Source: Argentina anserina | Taxonomy: Eukaryota > Streptophyta > Magnoliopsida > Rosales > Rosaceae | Reading direction: 5' to 3' | NCBI RefSeq assembly: GCF_933775445.1 | Contig: NC_065875.1 | Coordinates: 12,723,001-12,787,000, forward strand | Length of the DNA stretch: 64,000 bases | Part shown: positions 10,898 to 24,772 of the stretch, one piece after another | Numbering within the stretch: position 1 is the stretch's first letter | Layout of the letters: every line of letters starts with the position of its first letter | The notes under the pieces: model-generated | What the model saw: only the letters and a program-made list of their open reading frames with translations | The model's database searches: none | What the model was told of the DNA's origin: nothing | Translations under genes and position numbers: made by a program

Positions 10898-13400
10898 TGG
10901 TGAACTTTTTTCTTTTTGACACCCGCACCTCTCTTTCAGTTTGTCTCTCTCTCTCCCATAAGTTCCATCGAGACTTTTCCTCTCTCTTCATCTGCCAGGG
11001 CTTAATTACAGCTTCTTCATGACTATATATTTCTTTTTCAATCAAAGCGGGCAGGATCATGAAGTAGAGAAGAATGAAGAACTGAAAAAAATCCCTATAT
11101 ATTGGGTCATTGAATCTGCTATATGAATTGACAACTAAGCTTGGGAGATATGATTGAATTATCATCTTGAATTAGAGATTCAAGAACTTGCGATTCCATA
11201 TATGCATGGGTGCTTAAAATTCGTATACTGTATCTGTTTCTTTTCTTATAGTTTTCAACAATTTAGAATCTATATTGCAAAACAAAGTAGTAATCTCCCA
11301 TGAAAACTGAAGAATAGTGACAAATGATCTTTTCTCTTCAAAGAAAAAGAGTTTGACTTAAGATTGTGCATAAACAGAGTGCCAGACCTTTTTTTTTTCT
11401 TTTTAGAATAGTTTTAAAATAGTCGTACCGAACAGATATTAAGATCTCAAAAACTTCTAATTTTATCCTCCGTTTTTGTTTTGCAATCCAGTTTTACAAA
11501 AATATTTTCAAAATAGGTTACCGAACACACCCTAAGTACCTTTCCTTCTATTTAACAGCAATCACATCTCCAATAATGGTTTCATTACCTGCTTAGTTAA
11601 TATCACTACAGATGTAAGGAAATTAAAAAGATGAAACTGTTTTGAATTTCATTTTTTTGTCATTACCAGATTTGTTGATAAATGTGTTTGGTAAGCTTAA
11701 TAATAGAACTATGACGGAATTAAAACTGATTGGGTGAGCTGCTATTAATCTGGGATTCAAATTTGCTCACAGCATCTTGAGTATGACTCGCAGCATATTT
11801 TTGCTACAGGCCATTCCCAACCGTTAACCGTCTGCTTTCTTGTGGGCGCCGACTACATAGTGTTTTCCGATGGTCCTGCACTCTGCCGCTGCTGCTGGCT
11901 GCAAATCTCAGATGAGCCAACACGGTGTCTCAACTGCATGCAGCAGTGCAGAATGAGTCAACCACCCTTGTATCTACATCACATCATCGGAGCTGGCACA
12001 CTACCCCAAAGGCCTATCATCTCTTGCCTCGTCTTTGTAAACGTAAAAAGCAGCAATATGAATATTTCCCGGGGGGAACTAACAAGAGAACTCTCAGCGT
12101 CGAGAACAAATATTGGACCGGGAAGAAAAGGGGGTAAAGTCAAGTCTAAGCGCATATGGCACGAAAAGGAAATCCGATTTCGGTAAGACGTGATCTGAAT
12201 CGTAGTTCAGATTCAAGTCGGTTCAGTGAGGGCGACCGCGAAAGTCACCGAGTTACATGTTTCAATGGCAGACATTGACATGATGGCATCTGTATCCGAC
12301 ATTACACCGTCAGTGTTCCCCAGTTTCAATCAAACCAGCTTCCAAAGGGGTGCAGAAGGTAAAGGAACAATTTCGGTGGAAACAACCTCCCCCTCGACAC
12401 TTTCGACCCTCCATACATTGCCGGCAATGGCTCATAACTAAGAGTGCTGTAGATTTCTGATTTTCTGATTTCCTAGTTAGCTCCTTTTGGTTTCGTGAAC
12501 AAGGCAACATGTAAGACCTATTCCCATCGAGTCGATATTTTGATGAGCAAACCTTGCACCGATGAGCAAGGTTGACAACAAGGAAGAACGGAAATGATTT
12601 ATATCTTCCTGGTCTTTTGGTAGTGAATATACACGTCCGCTGGTTCATGTATCAATATGTTGCCCCGAAACGATATCCCAAGTCTGCTGAATTAAAAATT
12701 ATGTGGTTATAGCCTGTAAGTGGCTCAAGTTAGTGATGTATGTTATAAACTTCTAATATGTGCGTAGCATTGCCTCAAAGTAACTGCATACATAACCCAA
12801 ACACTTATCACATGTATACCACAGAAGTAGAGGACAACGCGTTACAGTAGGCCACACAAGAACAAACTGCATTTTCAACTTGGAACCAATTATTTCCCTT
12901 AAAAGATATCTCTAACTGGTGACTTATTATTTGAAAAAAAAAAAAGATATGGATGGGAGGAAGAAACATCAAAAATTAAAACAGAGGACACTCGGTAGAG
13001 CAAATGATTGATTCTCAAGTCGACCCAAAAGGCAGCAGTAGTCGGACCATCCAGAGCGCAACCTAAAGAACTTGGGGTGAAGGATAAGAAGTGCAACCAA
13101 AAAGAAAATATAGAAAAAGGTTCAGATGTCATTCAGAGCAACTCTTAGACAACTTGTACAAAGACTAATAGGGTTTCCATGTTTTCTGGTGTTCAATAGT
13201 ACTACAACTGCAAGTATAAATGCAGCTACAGAAGATAATACGCTACGGATCAAACAGACAAATGATTTTACTGCTAATCCAACTATCAAAGGGTGGGGAT
13301 AATAAAGCCAACATTTGTCTGTTTGGTTTAGTGGAAGTTCCAATACGAACTATACAACTATATCTGAAGTACTTCAGAACATATAAATCAGATGTTATAT
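10898..13400. other. Intergenic DNA, no supported gene
   Basis: 10898-11780 is AT-rich with a CT-rich tract near 10930-10960. 11780-12450 is richer in GC and less repetitive, with open frames of up to 114 codons, but none shows a domain, and codon series break without plausible splice sites. It could belong to an untranslated or non-coding transcript. 12650-13400 shows nothing identifiable. Confidence 0.35.
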
Positions 13401-14547
13401 CAAGAAACGGAACTCAACCCTGAACTATTATTAATTACCTGCTAAAGTCAATATTCCATTCACCACGAATTTAAGTAAAGACCGTAAATCAGGTGATCCG
13501 CTCATGGCCATATATATGATGCAAGTCTGACACAACTCATCCCAGCATAGTCCGATACCACTTGAACTTAGAAGTAGCTTTACCCAACCAGAACCAGTCC
13601 TAAAGGGGAGAGGAAAAGAAAATAGAAAAAAAAAACAAAGGAAGAAGAAGAAAAGATGTGGCAGGCGTAAGACACCAATTTATAACATTGTCGCAAGATA
13701 CTTCTATTCATTTAATATAACCTCAACCAAATTCCCAAAACTTTCAGAATCTGAACAGAGGCTTGACAGCATAAGCTCTCTATACGGAACTATCAATATC
13801 TATGACTCCATACCTTCATCAGTGAAAATCAACCCTGTGAAACTGTCTCAGAAAGCTCCAACCAAAATCACCATGAATAACCTGCATGTGTTTGAGACAT
13901 AACAGGCCAACCATACCATCAAACATAGATAAAAAATGGACCTCTGACCAACCATATCGACACACACAAAGAACAGAACAGATAAAGCTTCTCAAAGAAA
14001 AAGTAACAAATATCACACAGATAGAATCAGACACAGCCCAATCTAACAGAAAAAATTGAAATGAAATTGACAAATGAATATGTTGTTGAAAAGACAAGTG
14101 TGCACCAACTTAACAAGAACAAAATACTGAAACATAAACTGTAGCAATATTTATTAACACAGTTGAGTAATTCAGAAAGGAAAAAAAGAGTTAATGATCC
14201 AACATACATCAATTTGTTAAAGAAGCTCACTACAAACACTGGATGGATGATTGCAGATGGTATCATAACACTCTTGAGATACAAAAACCACATCCAGTTC
14301 AGCTCAGAGACCGATACGAGGACCTGCAACCAGATAAACAAAGAAAGAGTATACTTATGAAGAGGCACACAACAATAGAAAGACTGAGCAATCGTCTAAT
14401 GAGAGGTGGCAGCCCATTCCCCATACTGTTCGAGCTCCTCGAATAGTCCCTTATATTATGCTGGAGTCTCTATCATAGCAGCCAAACCCATAAACATCTG
14501 CAGAAGAGGTAGTTTTGATCCCATAGTCCCAGTCTCAAATCATAGTT
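13401..14547. other. 3' flank of the IRR-like gene
   Basis: Non-coding sequence downstream of the stop at 14548; it probably includes the 3' UTR. Minus-strand frames such as 14368-14027 are hydrophobic, T-rich read-through with no domain and are not accepted as genes. Confidence 0.4.
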
Positions 14548-17500
14548 TCACAAGTTTTCCTCTTCTCCACTAGCATCATCAGAAAACATATCCCCCTTAG
14601 ATGTCAGATAGCTTCTATTCTGCGACTTCAGCATTTTGTAATCCTTCCTGGAGCCTGCTCTGTAAACATCATCCTCATTAGCTGACTTGTCATTATCACT
14701 TTGATATTTGATATCTGTAGGACAGCAAAAAATCAATATTTAGCTACTCCAGTACTCCCAACAATCAACATGAAAATCAGTATCTACCACATTTGTTAAA
14801 ATTACCAGCTTTTCCGAGATCTTCCATTCTATTCAATTCATCTATAAAAGTTTGTGAAGCAGGACCTCCTTCACTGTCAAGATCATAGACACCTCGACCG
14901 CCTGTTTCCAGCGATCCCTTTGCGGCTAAGTCCTCTTCATTTGAAATGACCATCTGATTATTACTTTTCTTTCTTGAATAATTCATTAGAGAACCCAATT
15001 CCTCATTGCCATCTTCATAATGCTTTAATTCATCATCACCATTCTCTCTTTCAGACTTTTGATGTTTGCCATCAGGAGATTCTGACCTAGAGCGCCGCCT
15101 CTTGTTTAGATCATTTTCATCTGAACTTCTAGGGGATAGCCTATTTCCTCTCTGATGCTCACGCGCCAGTGATATTGATCTGGACCTTCTTCTATGCCGC
15201 TTTGCTTTTTCATCTCTACTTTTATCCGCTTTATCATTGAGGCGCTGCTTTCGTTCAGGTGATTTTGACCTTGACCGCCTTCTGTGCTTCAATTTGTGTT
15301 GATCAAGTCTTCTCGGGGATGACTCCCCTCCCTCAAGCTTAGGATCCAAAGAAGATGACCTGGACCTTGACCTTGACCTCAATTGCTTTCTATCACGACG
15401 CTTGTATTTTTTATCTCTAACTCCATCAACCTCAGAGTGCCGCCTCCCTTCGACAGATTTTGACCTTGAACGTCTTCTATCATGATGTTTTGATTTTTCA
15501 TCTCTCAGTTCACTAGTTTTCTCTTCATAGAGGCGCTTACCTTCCAAAGATTTTGACCTGGACCGCCTTCCACTATGGTGTTTTGATTTACGATCTCTAG
15601 TTTCATCCGCTGCCTGTAGCTTTGCTTCCACGGATTTTGACCTAGACCGCCTCTTGTGTTTGGATTTGTTATCATCCAGACTTTTTGGAGATGACCGCCT
15701 TCTGCGGTGCTTACCTTCCACTGAAACTGACCTGGATCTCCTTCTTTCTCGATGCTTTGATGTTTCTTTGCGGGTTTCATCTTTTTTATCATTTAAAATC
15801 TCTTTATCCTCTGGTGAACTGGACCTAGAATGTTTTCTGTGCTTGGACTTGTCTTCATCACCTTTTGGAGATAACTTCCTCCCCCTATGATGGCCTGGTG
15901 ATCTAGATGCACCACGACCTCTACGTGGAGAACGTTCACGTCGATGTTTGGGTGATAACGAATCAACTCGATGTGATTTTCTTGTTCGAGGAGAAACACT
16001 CCTACTCCTATTTCTCCTCGAGGCATACGACTGATGATCATCTGATCGATCTGCATCCCGCCATCTACTTCTTTCACTGCCATTCCTGACATCTCTATAT
16101 GACCGCCGGCCGTTGTCATAGATTGAATGGTGGCGTGACCTGAAAGGGGATCTAGACCTACGACCTCTTGCATAGCGGGGTGGAGAGTAAGAGGGAGACT
16201 TCCACCTACGGCGATAGTTGATAGGTGATCTTGATCTGGATTTCGACCTTGCACAAGGTGATGGAGACCTGCAAAAAGAGTAAGTGTTAGTGAAAGTACT
16301 TTGATTAAACCAAGAAGCACTACTTTTAGTATACATATATACCAATGAGGGTGAAAATAAAATTTAGTTCGATGAAACAATTTATATCAATGACCTTAAG
16401 AAAAATGGCATGATTTAATGTCAGACTTTAGATGACAAAAAGTATATTTTAACAGGAGTAAGACATGTAAAGGTTAGACGTAATCAATTCAGATCAATGT
16501 AGCATACCTAGATCTTTCTTTTGTTACAGTCTCTTCAATTTCCACTCCATCGGCTTTTAATTTCTTACTTATTTCTGCTGCTCTGGCTGCAGCTAACTCT
16601 GTAGCTGACTTCATGGTCGCAGCTCGGTTAGCAGCCTGTTGGGCAGTCATGGTTTGCTGCATAAGCAAAGCCTGCTGGAACTGCATCTGTTGCATTGCAA
16701 CAGCTTGCTGCATCACCATAGGCAAAGATGAAGAATTCATTTGAGAATTTGTAGCAGATTTCTGAGGAAGTGATTTTGCCATCTCAACATTCAACGGACG
16801 GCCTCCAACATCCATACTATTCAATGCCAAAGCAGCAGTTGCTTCTTCGGGTTTTGTGTATTCTATATAAGCAAAATGCTTTGAATCAGTGATGGTACAT
16901 TCAACAACTGTACCACAAAAGCTAAAAAGTTGCTTCAGCTGTTCCACAGTGAGAAGTGGGCTAAGATTGCTAACTTGAAGCGTTCTCTTCAACACATCAG
17001 CCTTCACAGCTTTGTCAGAGAAACCTGAGTAGAGGAATCATATTCAGTCCTTGCAGATTTACATATAACATATAAACCGCAAAAAGGGGCAAGCGCATCT
17101 TCAAAGTAAAAGAGAAACCAAAGTCGACATAAGAAAGTAGCGAACATAACATAACATCACATGATATATTATTCTACAACCAGATATCATTATAGAGGTA
17201 TACCAGAGTCTTTGTTTGACTGAGCTTGTGCGTGCACCTGAGCTGCATGGGCTTGAAGAGCCTGGGCAGCAACAATTGCCTGAGCAGCAGCCATTGCAGC
17301 TGCAGAAGGTGCCATAGGCACCTGACTGACAGTTCCCATGTTAGTTGTTGCAGCCAATGCAGTCATTAGCAGCTGGTGAGGTGGGTGATTCAACTTACAA
17401 TCGGCTTTGGCACACCGACCATTAAGGTATTCTCTACAAACTTCCCCAAGGGATGCTCCAATTCCAGGTAATATAGCCCCACCTAAAGCACCAGGAACAA

Positions 17501-18752
17501 TTCCAGGAATCATTCCCAATAATCCAGGAAATGCCCCTGAGACAGAACCTGAATAATTTGGCATGTTAGGCATTGTTTGGTTGACTAAATTTGGAAATGT
17601 GGATGTGGGAGCCAATCCTAGTAGTCCTCCAGTACTAGTACTACCTGCACGGCAATAAAGCAAATTTTCATTGTCATGAAGATAATTAGCAACTTGTACA
17701 TAATTATATGTGTACAGTTTAACCTATCAGCAGCACTTTTAAATAATGAACAAAAAGAAAGGGGAAAAAAACAATATTTTTTGCACACGAATTACACCTA
17801 ACAAGTTCTTTCTAGTTCCAATTTTGATGCAATTTATCTTGTGGATTTTCTAAAAAAAAAAATTGGCTAAAGCCACATGTATAGATATACTCACAATAGA
17901 CACACGAAAAAATAGCTCAGTTTCAGATCATTTCTCTATGGGACCTTTCGCTATGTAGTGGTTCCACCAAAAGCAGACATCTAACAAAAACCAGCAAAAA
18001 GTGCTTAATATTTGTGACAATTTTTTGCCTAATGCTGAAAAGTGCTCGTGATATCTAGGAAGTACATTTTTTTTTAGTTTTAGAAACAAGCCCAACCGCG
18101 ACCAAAATTGACTTGGAGAACCTAAGAACTCCAACTAACCATTACTCTCAACAGTTAAAGTAATGCCTGACTAAATGCATTTACATAATTCGATAAAAGC
18201 TCAGAAATTGAAATTACCTGCACTGAAGAACACAGGGAAGGGGCTTCCCATGATAGCTCTCCCATTACACTCGATGGTCACCATGTAATTCCCTCGTTTT
18301 GGAACCACATAAGTCACTGTATACGTCCCATCACCCATATCCTTCACCATTCCCTCTGCCTCTGAACCGCCAACACCATCTCCCGGCATAACCTTCACCT
18401 TAATCTGTGCACCGCCATTCGGAACCTTCCTCCCATCAGAGTCCTTCGTCACCACCGTAAACGAAGATGGCGCACAGGCCGTGCCACCGGCAATGCCCGC
18501 CCCGGCAGCAGTGCACTTTGCAGCGTCCACCGGCCCAATGGGCTTGTTAGCCAAGTCCTCAGCCTCATCTGATTCACTATCGGACCCGGCAGCAGCGCCA
18601 GCCTCCTTGTCTTTGCTTCTGTCCACATCCTTGAATGTGGCATCGAAAGCAGCTCTGGCCGCGGCGGCTGTCTCAGCCTCACTCTTCACCTTAGCCTCCT
18701 CCGCCTGCTTCATCCATATCGGCTTCACCACAGCTAGGTTCCGATCAGCCAT
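14548..18752 (-). CDS. IRR: SR-like RNA-binding protein: filamin repeat, CCCH finger, RRM and long RS domain (IRR-like)
   Basis: Five exons on the minus strand: 18752-18218, 17644-17204, 17024-16508, 16268-14806 and 14714-14548. All junctions are GT..AG and keep frame, giving about 1040 residues. The start MADRNLAVVKPIWMK is chosen over an upstream ATG at 18782 because this N-terminus is the family's. Exon 1 encodes an acidic stretch and a filamin/ABP280-type beta-sandwich (about 75-178, ending GSPFPVFF). Exon 2 is Gly/Ala/Pro-rich with a CCCH finger (C248, C256, C261, H265). Exon 3 holds an RRM (about 339-410, RNP2 LQVSNL, RNP1-like KHFAYIEY) and a Gln/Met-rich helix. Exon 4 is a roughly 480-residue Arg/Ser domain. 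The order matches Arabidopsis At3g23900 (IRR), a nuclear regulator of defence-gene splicing. Immune function here is inferred from that homology. Confidence 0.9.
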
Positions 18753-21715
18753 CACTGCCCTAGTTCCGCACCCAAATTCCAAACCCTAGAACCTTACTAC
18801 AACTCAATTCAATTCAATTCAATGGAGGCCGAAACTATATCAAACACCCGAAGCCTCCATTCACACAGTTCTTCACAGCCCTAGAATCAACCAAAGCAGA
18901 TTACGAAATTGTATAGGGAAAACAAAAACCTAATAATTTAAGAATCAAAAGTTTCAGAGTAATAAACCTAATCTTGGAATGATCGCAAATTCAGAGTAAT
19001 AATATGAAAATGAGGATAAGATAGGCGTCGGAAAGAATGGAAAGGCGTACCGATGGTGTTAACTTCCGGACGGCGTAGAATCTGGGTTGGCGATAAGGTG
19101 GGATATTTCGAATGGGAGATTCGCAGTCTCTCTCTGTTTTTATCCCTTTTTGCCCTTTTTCTTCCTTCCTTCACTTTTTACTCATACCCTCCCGTCATCC
19201 CGACAATATATTGCGAAAGAACCGCGATTATACGTCATTTCCTTTATTGGGGATTTTTTTTTCTCATATTAAATTCCGACAACGTTTTACATATTTAAAA
19301 TATCGGTACTCAGACGTATTCACAATATAATAACCGTTTTAAAAATCAAAATTTAATGATTGAAATTGATGACAACATGACTAAGTATTAAAATTTTGAG
19401 CGTGGAATAACTTTTGATCAAATTTCTTAACCAAAAACACCATATACAGCCCCCCACACTTAATTCACACTAGACTCGTGCTCGTGTCATGCACTTGTTA
19501 TTTGTAAATCGTACTTATTTGCTAATAGAAGAAAAATGTTAAAGTAATTTGTAATGTTTTTTTAAAGGATAATTTTTTTATGAAATTGTGTTTAATATTA
19601 AGAGTGTTTTAGGCTTTAGAATAGTAGAGGTTAATTTTTTTTTGTCTTTTATAGTTCTAACCCTTATTAATATCTTTTATTTTAGTTAATCACATCTTCA
19701 CCGATAATATAGGGAGTTCAATTTTTTAGTAAAGTTGTTTACACTAAAGCCACGCTTCCAATTGTAGTAGTGGAGAGTGAAATTTGTTTCATAAAAAACT
19801 CAGATATCTCTTGCTATGAGGACTTATCCAAAGAAGAAAAAATAAAATAAAACCCATGTGAATGTTAAAATTGATCAATCATCCATTTCAACTTTTTTAA
19901 GTATGACTTTGTTGGTCTTTTTGGCATGTAATGTCTATGATCTGAGCAACGGGAAGGAATATGGATGGGCAGAAACCAAACCAGGTTTCAAAATTGGCTG
20001 AATCAGACTGAAAAAATAGTTGCGGTGACCGAACTGCTTAAAACAATACAAGAAAAGGGAGAGGACTGCACCGTACCGCTGATATGTGAATCGAAAACGG
20101 TGGCAGTATGTAAACTGAACGAAAAAAAACCGAACAACACCTCATTATATAATGTTTAAATATTTTTATTAAGTTTTAGTCTTTTAGGTCTTTAATAATG
20201 TTTGATTGGAATAGAGTAATGGTTATATGTAGACCTTACCATGTCTGACTCTAGAGAAGACGAAGGGAACTGACTCTAACCATGTCAGCCAAATATGTTT
20301 TAACACAACAACTCTTCTATCTCTCTCATGGGCTAGAGTTAGTTCCCTTCATCTTCTCTCTAAAACATATCTGGCAGACATGACTCTCTTTGATTAAGGG
20401 GCTCGCCCTATAAGGGAATGAGTCATTGAGTCTTCTCTCTCATACATCCTAATCATCTATGTGGCTCTCTTCTCTCTAGGATTCTATAGTTTTTTTATTT
20501 TCATCTTCTTATGCTGTTTTGGTTTTTGATTTTGATATTTTTGGTTTCAATTTGGGGGATGATAATTAAAGACTCGGAAATGCATTGATGAAGTCATGAA
20601 GAAGATGTCGAGAGAAACAAAAACCTGTCAAAAATTTACACCGGAACCGGCTCGCGCCGAACTAAATTTTCATTGCACCGATAATCCAGCTCCTTGCATT
20701 TATAGTTCGATGCTCGGTGCTGATTTTTCACAAACCAAATACTCCGGGTCGAATACGAGTTTGGGCCTAACCCGATCCGAGTTGACCCACTCCCAGCCTT
20801 AGGAAGGAGAGAAAGCATTTGTATACTTTGTTTATCATGTATTCTGAGAGGGTTTTAATGTGGGAGAGACTTAGGGATAATCTACAAATCAATTTCACTT
20901 TCCTATAAAACGGTTATATCTTCTTAAGTTACTATTTTTACTGTTTGTTTATCTAATTCATATGTTGCAGACTTATATTTAAGAAGGGGAATTGAAACTA
21001 TTATAAAAAGTGGTTACATAAGGAAAATATGTTTAATTAGTATCATTCAATTTGATCTATCAAAATTGAAAGCGTGTACCATTTAATTTAGTCACTGTAC
21101 TGGTATAGTATATTCTCATCAATAGGGAGATTGTGAGTTGGACTCACAAAACACTTTTATAGCATTTTAATTGTTTGACCAACTAAAAGAAGAGAAATTT
21201 TACATATATATCACAAATCTCTTAATACACACTCATACTCAATACACCACCTATTTAAATTCTCATTCTCATATTTTTACACAATATATCACATAAAGTA
21301 CCTAAAATACCTTTGAAATGAAAAAATCACAAAATACCTCATTATTTATCTATATTGGGCTACTTTTTAGTGTGATTAATTATAAAATATATTAACATTT
21401 TATAAATGTTCATGTCGTTTTATATTTGTTCTTACGAAATATTATAGTCGCAATTTTTCTTTTCGAATTCTTTAAACATGAAAATAATAAACAAAATAAA
21501 GAATATATATAAAAAAAGAAGGTGGACATTTATTTTTTAAGAACATAAGAAGATGAAAAAAAAATTAAGGAAAGAAGATGAAATTTAATGAAATGAAAAT
21601 CATCATTTAGTTTCATTAATTACCTTGTTTGTGACTAAAAATAGAAATGATCCTCTCTCTTTTTTCAGTGAAATTTAGATCGAAATAAATTGATTGTTTG
21701 AATTTCCCCTAGGAC
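18753..21715. other. IRR-like 5' region, then gene-free DNA
   Basis: 18753-19080 probably holds the 5' UTR and promoter of the IRR-like gene, with a fourfold CAATT repeat at about 18803-18822. From 19.2 kb on the DNA is AT-rich. At 20235-20400 a short element has imperfect inverted segments (GACTCTAGAGAAGACGAAGG against its complement in the second half), MITE-like. No gene is supported. Confidence 0.45.
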
Positions 21716-21719
21716 TCGT

Positions 21720-23180
21720 TAATGGGTTGGGCCGGGTTTTAATATATTTAGATAAGTGACGGGTCAGGTATTTTCACAAATATGAAGATCCAAGTCCGCC
21801 CATCTAAAGCGGTCTTAGGGCTTTTGGGGGCCGGGCCTTGCGGGCTTTTACGGGTCGGGCCTTGCAGGTTTGTATTAGAAGAAAAAAAACATAATACTCT
21901 TATTTAAGGGTTTGGAAAACTAAAAGAATTCTTGGAAAACATTCTAAAAAAAAAGTCACAAATAAATTATTGTTTCGAAATATTGTCGATCAACACCAGT
22001 AAATGTGATCGATATATATATTTAGAGACCCTGTAAAAATTTCGTATGTTTTAGACATGGTTTGACCGTCCATACCTACGGTCAACAAAAAAAAGGGTTT
22101 GACATATTAAAATCCCATTAACCGGGGCTTTGCCAAATAGGTTTTCTCGTTGCGACCGTACACGATCGGTGACAAAAATTAGTTAATTTCAAATATGTAA
22201 ACAACTTTTGGCATTCACATCTTGGTAATGGGTCCTCCCTTATGGCATATTAGTGGTGTTTTTGGTTTACCAGAAATTTCTAATGGTCAAACGAGGTCCT
22301 AATTGGATGAAATTTTTACATGGTCACTAAATATATATACCGATCACATCGGCTAGTATCAATCGATGCTGAGAAGTTTCCTTCATATAGTCGTTTCATA
22401 ATGCGATAGTTTTATTATAAACCTAATATAAAGGTTCTAATACATTACTGGACACTTCGACGATCGACAATTCCAGTTTGAAATATGGGCAATCGACACC
22501 AGCATATGTAATCGATATATATATATAAGGACCCCGTAAACATTTTGTCCGTTTTTGGACATGATTTGATAGTATGTACCTACAGTGAACCAAAAAAGAG
22601 GCGTTTTTACATATTAAAACCCTCATTGACCGATGCTTTGTCAAATGAGTTTCCTCGTTGCGACTACGCACGATCGGTGACAAAAATTATGTGATTTATA
22701 TGCAAACGGCTTTTAGTGTTCGCATCATGGTAATGAGTTTCCCTTAGGGCATATTAGTGGTGTTTTTCGGTTTACCTTAAATTCTGACGGACAGATAAGA
22801 TTCGAATTAGATGAAATTTTTACAGGGTCACTAAATATATATACCGATCATATCGGATGGTTTCGATCGATCTCAATAATTTTCCTTCATATAGTCGCTT
22901 CATAATGCAATAATTTTATTCTAAACTTAATAAAATATGTATGTATAATATTTTATTACTTAACAGGTTTTTACGGGCAGGGCCTTACAGGTTTTTACAG
23001 GCTGGGCCTTACGGGCTTTTAGTGGGCTGGGCTGGGCTGGGTTTTACACCTCTAAACTAAGCCTGACCCTCTACCAGTGAAAGCGTGCTTTGGTGAGCTT
23101 TCTCGCGGACCGGGCCAGGTAAAAGTTCATCAAATTTGCAGGCCTCCCTAGGCTTATCGGATCCGCATGGCTAAATGATA
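21720..23180. mobile_element. hAT-like element carrying a tandem duplication of about 500 bp
   Basis: The two edges (21720-21870 and 22965-23170) share GGGCTTTTACGGG and CGGGCCTT(G/A)CAGG words, typical of one plant hAT-like repeat family. Between them lie two direct copies of a unit of about 500 bp (about 21965-22435 and 22465-22935). Each has an ATCGATATATATAT block, a GTTGCGAC..CACGATCGGTGAC block, a GGCATATTAGTGGTGTTTTT block, and an AAATATATATACCGATCA block. The units differ at many positions, so the duplication is old. No coding capacity is seen. Confidence 0.5.
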
Positions 23181-24269
23181 AGGCCTAATTTCCCCCTTAA
23201 TTTTCCTTCAAAATATCTGCTAATTTAAATTTTCTTGTAACTTTTCTTATTTTCTTATTTTAATTATTTCCAAAAAAAATTCTCCGTTTTTTATAATTTA
23301 ATTTGTTTTTGATTTTTTTAATTATTACATGTACATATTATGGTCATTTAACATACATGCAAAATCTTATTGAATTATTGAATAATATGGGTGTGTATTA
23401 AGTGTTTAGGGGTGTGTATTTAAAATTTCTCTTAAAAGAAATACAAAATTGAAAGGTACGTGTTTTTGTAGTAATAAAATAAAATGATATAAAGTTTGTA
23501 ATAATGATATGAAGTGACATAAGGTTATAAAAAAAGTTCTATATATATAATAAAATATGGAGTCATTCTAATGAGGACCACTATCATGATGACTAGTTGA
23601 GGACTTTTCGGTATATGGTTAAAAATGTTCTTTTTTTTTATTGAATTCTAACATCTCATCCATTCAATTTATAAGTCTATATGAGTAGATCATTACTACA
23701 AAAATTCAATCAAATTTGTAATCGTTAAGATATAGAACTAAATCAAATTAATGAACAAACCAAATCTGTCAAACATGAACCGTTCAAGTTCATAATGGGT
23801 AAATCACACTTATAAATGTTTTCGCGATTCTGAATTTGGGTAAAACTTTGCATAAATGATCTGCTCATAAGTATATGTAGATTGAACGGTTAAGATGAAA
23901 ATATAAGATCAAAAAGTAAGATAAACCCTCAATTTAAGAGTCCTCATTAGAAGGGCCTTCTAATGAAATAACAATTACTAGAGATCTTGATTCTTATTGC
24001 GAGCAATCAACCCCATGTCTATTATTTGTCGTTACAAACTAAACCAAAGTTTATTATATTCTATTCCTAGTTATTTCATTATCTAATTTTTCATTTCTAG
24101 TTTGTTATCATCTTATCTTTCTAGTTATGTTAGGATTTATATATGAACATATATATGTCAGTTTGTCATGGGTTTTTGGTAAGATAACCTAACTGACAAC
24201 GTTAAAGTCATGAATTAAAATCTCAATATTTGGGTTATATTTCAAATATTACTGATATATGTAAGAGTA
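23181..24269. other. AT-rich intergenic DNA, nothing identified
   Basis: Very AT-rich with no open frame longer than a few tens of codons and no recognisable repeat ends. Confidence 0.5.
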
Positions 24270-24772
24270 ATGGTCTAAATATCGCTTATCGGTATCGTAT
24301 TGGTTGAGGGGTAAAATGATATATCAATATATATCGGTTTTATCGGATTTGCTTATTTTCAATAAAATTTATAAAATTATACTTCAATATATACCAAATA
24401 AATTAAAAAACGGTACTAAGTAAACTAAAGAAAATAAATACTTGATTTTGTGACAATTAAAGTACACAAACGGCACCTAATAATAAAAATAGGTATTTAA
24501 GAAGGATTATTTCAGCTTGAAATTCATCATATATATTTAAAATATATATAAAAATTAAAAATATATATGAAAAAATGAAAAAATATATATATATAAGTTT
24601 TTCAAAAAAAAAAAGAGGAAAGAAATATTTAAAAAATTAAAGTTTGACCGATATATCGGAGTTTAACCAATATTTGACCGTTGTCCGATATATTCAACCG
24701 ATATGGGCGATATCGTATCGTTTTCTAAATATCACTGATATATCGCCGATATATCCAATATTTAGAATACTG
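24270..24772. mobile_element. MITE with ATATCGG-rich ends
   Basis: The left end has GGTCTAAATATCG.. and GGTATCGTATTGG; the right end has CGTATCGTTTTCTAAATATC and many CGATATAT words in inverted sense. The centre is AT-rich. This ATATCGG-rich structure with inverted ends is a common plant MITE type; exact ends and a target-site duplication are not resolved. Confidence 0.45.
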
